Assembly (NCBI GenBank): GCA_025351985.1
Contig: JANXUW010000117.1
Span: 1 to 6,969, forward strand
DNA: 6,969 bases
Direction of reading: 5' to 3'
Source of the DNA: Pseudolysobacter sp.
GTDB taxonomy: Bacteria > Pseudomonadota > Gammaproteobacteria > Xanthomonadales > Rhodanobacteraceae
The notes beneath the pieces are model-generated. The model was not told the origin of the DNA, did not search any database, and saw nothing but the letters and a program-made list of their open reading frames with translations. The position numbers were made by a program, and so were the translations under genes. Shown piece after piece: positions 5,377 through 6,969 of the stretch; position 1 is the first letter of the stretch; each line of letters opens with the position of its first letter.

Positions 5377-6441
5377 ATGGGAACGACGATAATCGACCTC
5401 CTGCAGCTCGACCAATTACGAACGACCAAGGTTGATAGGTCGACCGAGTGGTATATGGTCCACGCCGAGGGAACCAGTGCATCGCCTGCGTGCGTGCACT
5501 GCCGCTCCCTGGGATGTATGGGCACGGGACCGTCGAGCAGACCTACCGCGACATTCCCAGGCCCGGGCAGGCGGTGACGATTCTCGTTGAACGGAAGCGT
5601 TTTCGTTGCCGAGTTTGCGCACGCATGCAGTTCGACGCGATTCCGGATCTCGATGACAAGCGGTTCGCCGCGCGGCGTTTGGTCGGGTTCATTCATCAGG
5701 AAAGCTTCCGCCGGCCGTTCCTGCCGATCGCGGCCGACATCGGCATCGACGAGAAGACCGTGCGCAACGTCTTCGAGGATCACGCCGAGCACCTGCGCCA
5801 GACCATTAAGTTCGAGACACCCAGCCGGCTCGGCATCGACAAGCTCAAAATCATCGGTGAGTACCGCTGCACCATCACGAATATCGAAAAGCGCGCCATA
5901 TTCGATCTGCTGCCCACCCCGCGCCAGCACGACTTGACGCCGTAATTCCGACAGCTGCCCGACAAGGACAAGGTACAGTGGCCATGGAGATGTGGAACGT
6001 CTACCGGAAGCCGAGAAGGCGTTCGCGCAATGGGCCAACGCGATACCGCTTTGGCTGCAGAAGACGTTCGGGACCATCGCCAGGACGGTTGACACGTGGT
6101 CCGACCCGGTGTTTGCTTACTGGTATAACCCAATTACCAACGCCTATACGGAGGCGGTGAACGGTGTGGCCAAGGGGATGAATCGGTTGAGACGCGGTTA
6201 CAGCTTCGACGTCTTGCGCGCCCGGTTGCTTTACAACCCGAAGGCGCGCGCGGCGACGGCGGCCAAGCAGTGCGTGCCCACTGCGGATAGTCAGCCAGAT
6301 GTACTTGTGAAATTCACCATGGGTCGCATGAGCAGCGGCTCAAGGCAACATGTGCGATACACGGAACGCGTCGTCGAGTATGGCCCTTCGCTGGAGGTGC
6401 TCGGCAAGCTGCTCGCGGAAGGGGCGTTCGACGATCAATAA
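5371..6441 (+). pseudogene. ISL3-family transposase remnant (multiple frameshifts, stop and internal deletion)
   Basis: The protein is split over three frames. Frame A (from GTG 5371 or ATG 5377) gives the N-terminus and first zinc motif CVHC. Frame B resumes at MYGHGTVEQTYRDIP with the second zinc motif (CRVC), the helix-turn-helix DIGIDEKTVRNVF and the first catalytic Asp in LGIDKLKI (5838-5840). A shift at the GGG of 5511-5513 links A to B. Frame B is broken by TAA at 5943-5945, inside DLTP-stop-FRQLPDKDKVQW. A second shift near 5979-5983 gives MEMWNVYR, after which roughly 100 expected residues, including the second catalytic Asp, are missing. The sequence then resumes as AEKAFAQWANAIP and ends with the catalytic Glu in NAYTEAVNG (6151-6153) and RRGYSFDVLRARLLY. 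ISL3 enzymes are DDE transposases of about 400 residues or more. This copy cannot be active. Terminal inverted repeats were not found with confidence. Confidence 0.88.
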
Positions 6442-6556
6442 CCTCGACGCCGGCCGTGCCCTAAATGCCGTGAGGGCGATGAAGCCGCTTCGTCCGAAAG
6501 GCGAACCCGAGAGCGACAACCAGTTAAGACGTATCTTGTTTTTCAAAGGAAAACCC
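6442..6556. other. Spacer between the transposase remnant and the Calx-beta gene
   Basis: This 115-nt stretch has no separate gene. It is open in the frame of the downstream gene, with an alternative ATG at 6479. No clear IS right end, promoter or terminator was recognised. Confidence 0.5.
6545..6550 (+). promoter_or_regulatory. Ribosome binding site of the Calx-beta gene
   Basis: AAAGGA lies 6 nt before the ATG at 6557 and favours this start over the in-frame ATG at 6479, which also lacks a signal peptide directly after it. Confidence 0.6.
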
Positions 6557-6969
6557 ATGCGCACCGTGTCCTTGATCTTCGCTTGTTTGCACCGTCCGAA
6601 AGCGCATCGGCACCCGTTACCGGCGTTGGTGCTGGGCCTTGCTGTGAGTTTGTCGGCTCTCGCCGATACCAACACGCTAACGGTCGCCAACGCCACCAAG
6701 GGTACGCGCAACAGCCCCGTCACGATGCTGTTTCCGGTGACGCGTAGTGGCGACCTGGCCTACGAGGCTGTGCTGGACTATCACACGGTGGATGGTACGG
6801 CGCTGGCCGGAACGGATTACACGGCGACCGCCGGCAGTATTACGATCCCGGCGGGCGCAACCACCGCAACCATCCCGGTCACGCTCAGCGCCCAAGCCCA
6901 CAATGGCACCGACTACACGTTCCAGTTGCTGCTGGATGCCGCAACCCGTGTCTGGCCGGCACCAAACTT
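6557..6969 (+). CDS. Secreted Calx-beta-domain protein, N-terminal 137 residues (partial, runs off right edge)
   Basis: The open frame from ATG 6557 continues past the window end, so only 137 residues are visible. Residues 1-36 are a signal peptide: a basic start, then LPALVLGLAVSLSALA with cleavage after ALA and mature start DTNTL. Residues about 38-127 form a Calx-beta fold: SPVTMLFPVTRSGDLAYEAV, DYHTVDGTALAGTDYTATAG (residues 74-93) and ITIPAGATTATIPVTL follow the family pattern closely. In bacteria such domains occur as Ca-binding modules in large secreted or surface proteins, often with VCBS or FG-GAP repeats. What follows here is unknown. AAAGGA ends 6 nt before the ATG. An in-frame ATG at 6479 would add 26 charged residues before the signal and is less likely. 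The gene appears unrelated to the copper operon and may be the original neighbour on this side of the IS remnant. Confidence 0.85.
   Translation, partial: MRTVSLIFACLHRPKAHRHPLPALVLGLAVSLSALADTNTLTVANATKGTRNSPVTMLFPVTRSGDLAYEAVLDYHTVDGTALAGTDYTATAGSITIPAGATTATIPVTLSAQAHNGTDYTFQLLLDAATRVWPAPN

Noticed and set aside
5448..5945. Programmed frameshifting in the transposase instead of decay
   Set aside because: ISL3 elements are not known to use it, and the nonsense codon and internal deletion show general decay.
5352..6095. Minus-strand open frame of 247 codons across the transposase remnant
   Set aside because: The opposite strand carries clear ISL3 transposase motifs over the same span, so this is an antisense shadow.
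5299..6486. Possible ISL3 ends: GGCTATGCGGAACTCAG at 5299 and an inverted partner ending GAAGCC at 6486
   Set aside because: Only about 10 of 20 positions match, and the flanking 8-mers (GATTTAAT and GCTTCGTC) do not form a target duplication.

Overview
The window looks like part of a metal-resistance region from a GC-rich gammaproteobacterium. A CopL-family protein points to Xanthomonadales (Xanthomonadaceae or Rhodanobacteraceae), because this small Cys/His-rich family is best known there. That assignment comes from family knowledge and was not tested by a search.

From left to right: (1) positions 1-286, minus strand, hold the N-terminal 95 residues of a MerR-family regulator, cut by the window edge. 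Its own promoter lies just upstream and has ZntR/CueR architecture: a 20-bp spacer over a CTGGAC/GTCCAG dyad. (2) Positions 452-5176, minus strand, hold a co-oriented four-gene cluster transcribed right to left: a CopL-like periplasmic protein, a TolC/CusC-type outer-membrane lipoprotein, a Tat-exported multicopper oxidase, and a membrane-anchored cytochrome c fused through a His-rich linker to a SnoaL/NTF2-like domain. The last three are tightly packed (a 4-nt overlap, then a 3-nt gap) and end near a candidate terminator at 411-439. (3) Positions 5177-5370 are non-coding and carry short direct and inverted repeats. (4) Positions 5371-6441, plus strand, hold a decayed ISL3-family transposase with four visible lesions. 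(5) From 6557 to the right edge, plus strand, runs the start of a secreted Calx-beta-domain protein, which is open to the window end.

How the genes may fit together (inference): the operon encodes an envelope copper-handling module. The oxidase would convert Cu(I) to less harmful Cu(II), the cytochrome would exchange electrons with it or with the respiratory chain, the outer-membrane component would give an exit route or scaffold, and CopL would bind metal or support induction. All four proteins carry metal-ligand-rich segments: a Cys/His cluster in CopL, a Met/His tail on the TolC-like protein, a Met tail on the oxidase and a His linker in the cytochrome. No inner-membrane RND pump or adaptor is present in the window, so the TolC-like protein is an orphan here.

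The most distinctive item is the cytochrome c / His-rich linker / NTF2-like fusion together with its ligand-rich operon partners. I see no CRISPR array, tRNA, rRNA or toxin-antitoxin pair.
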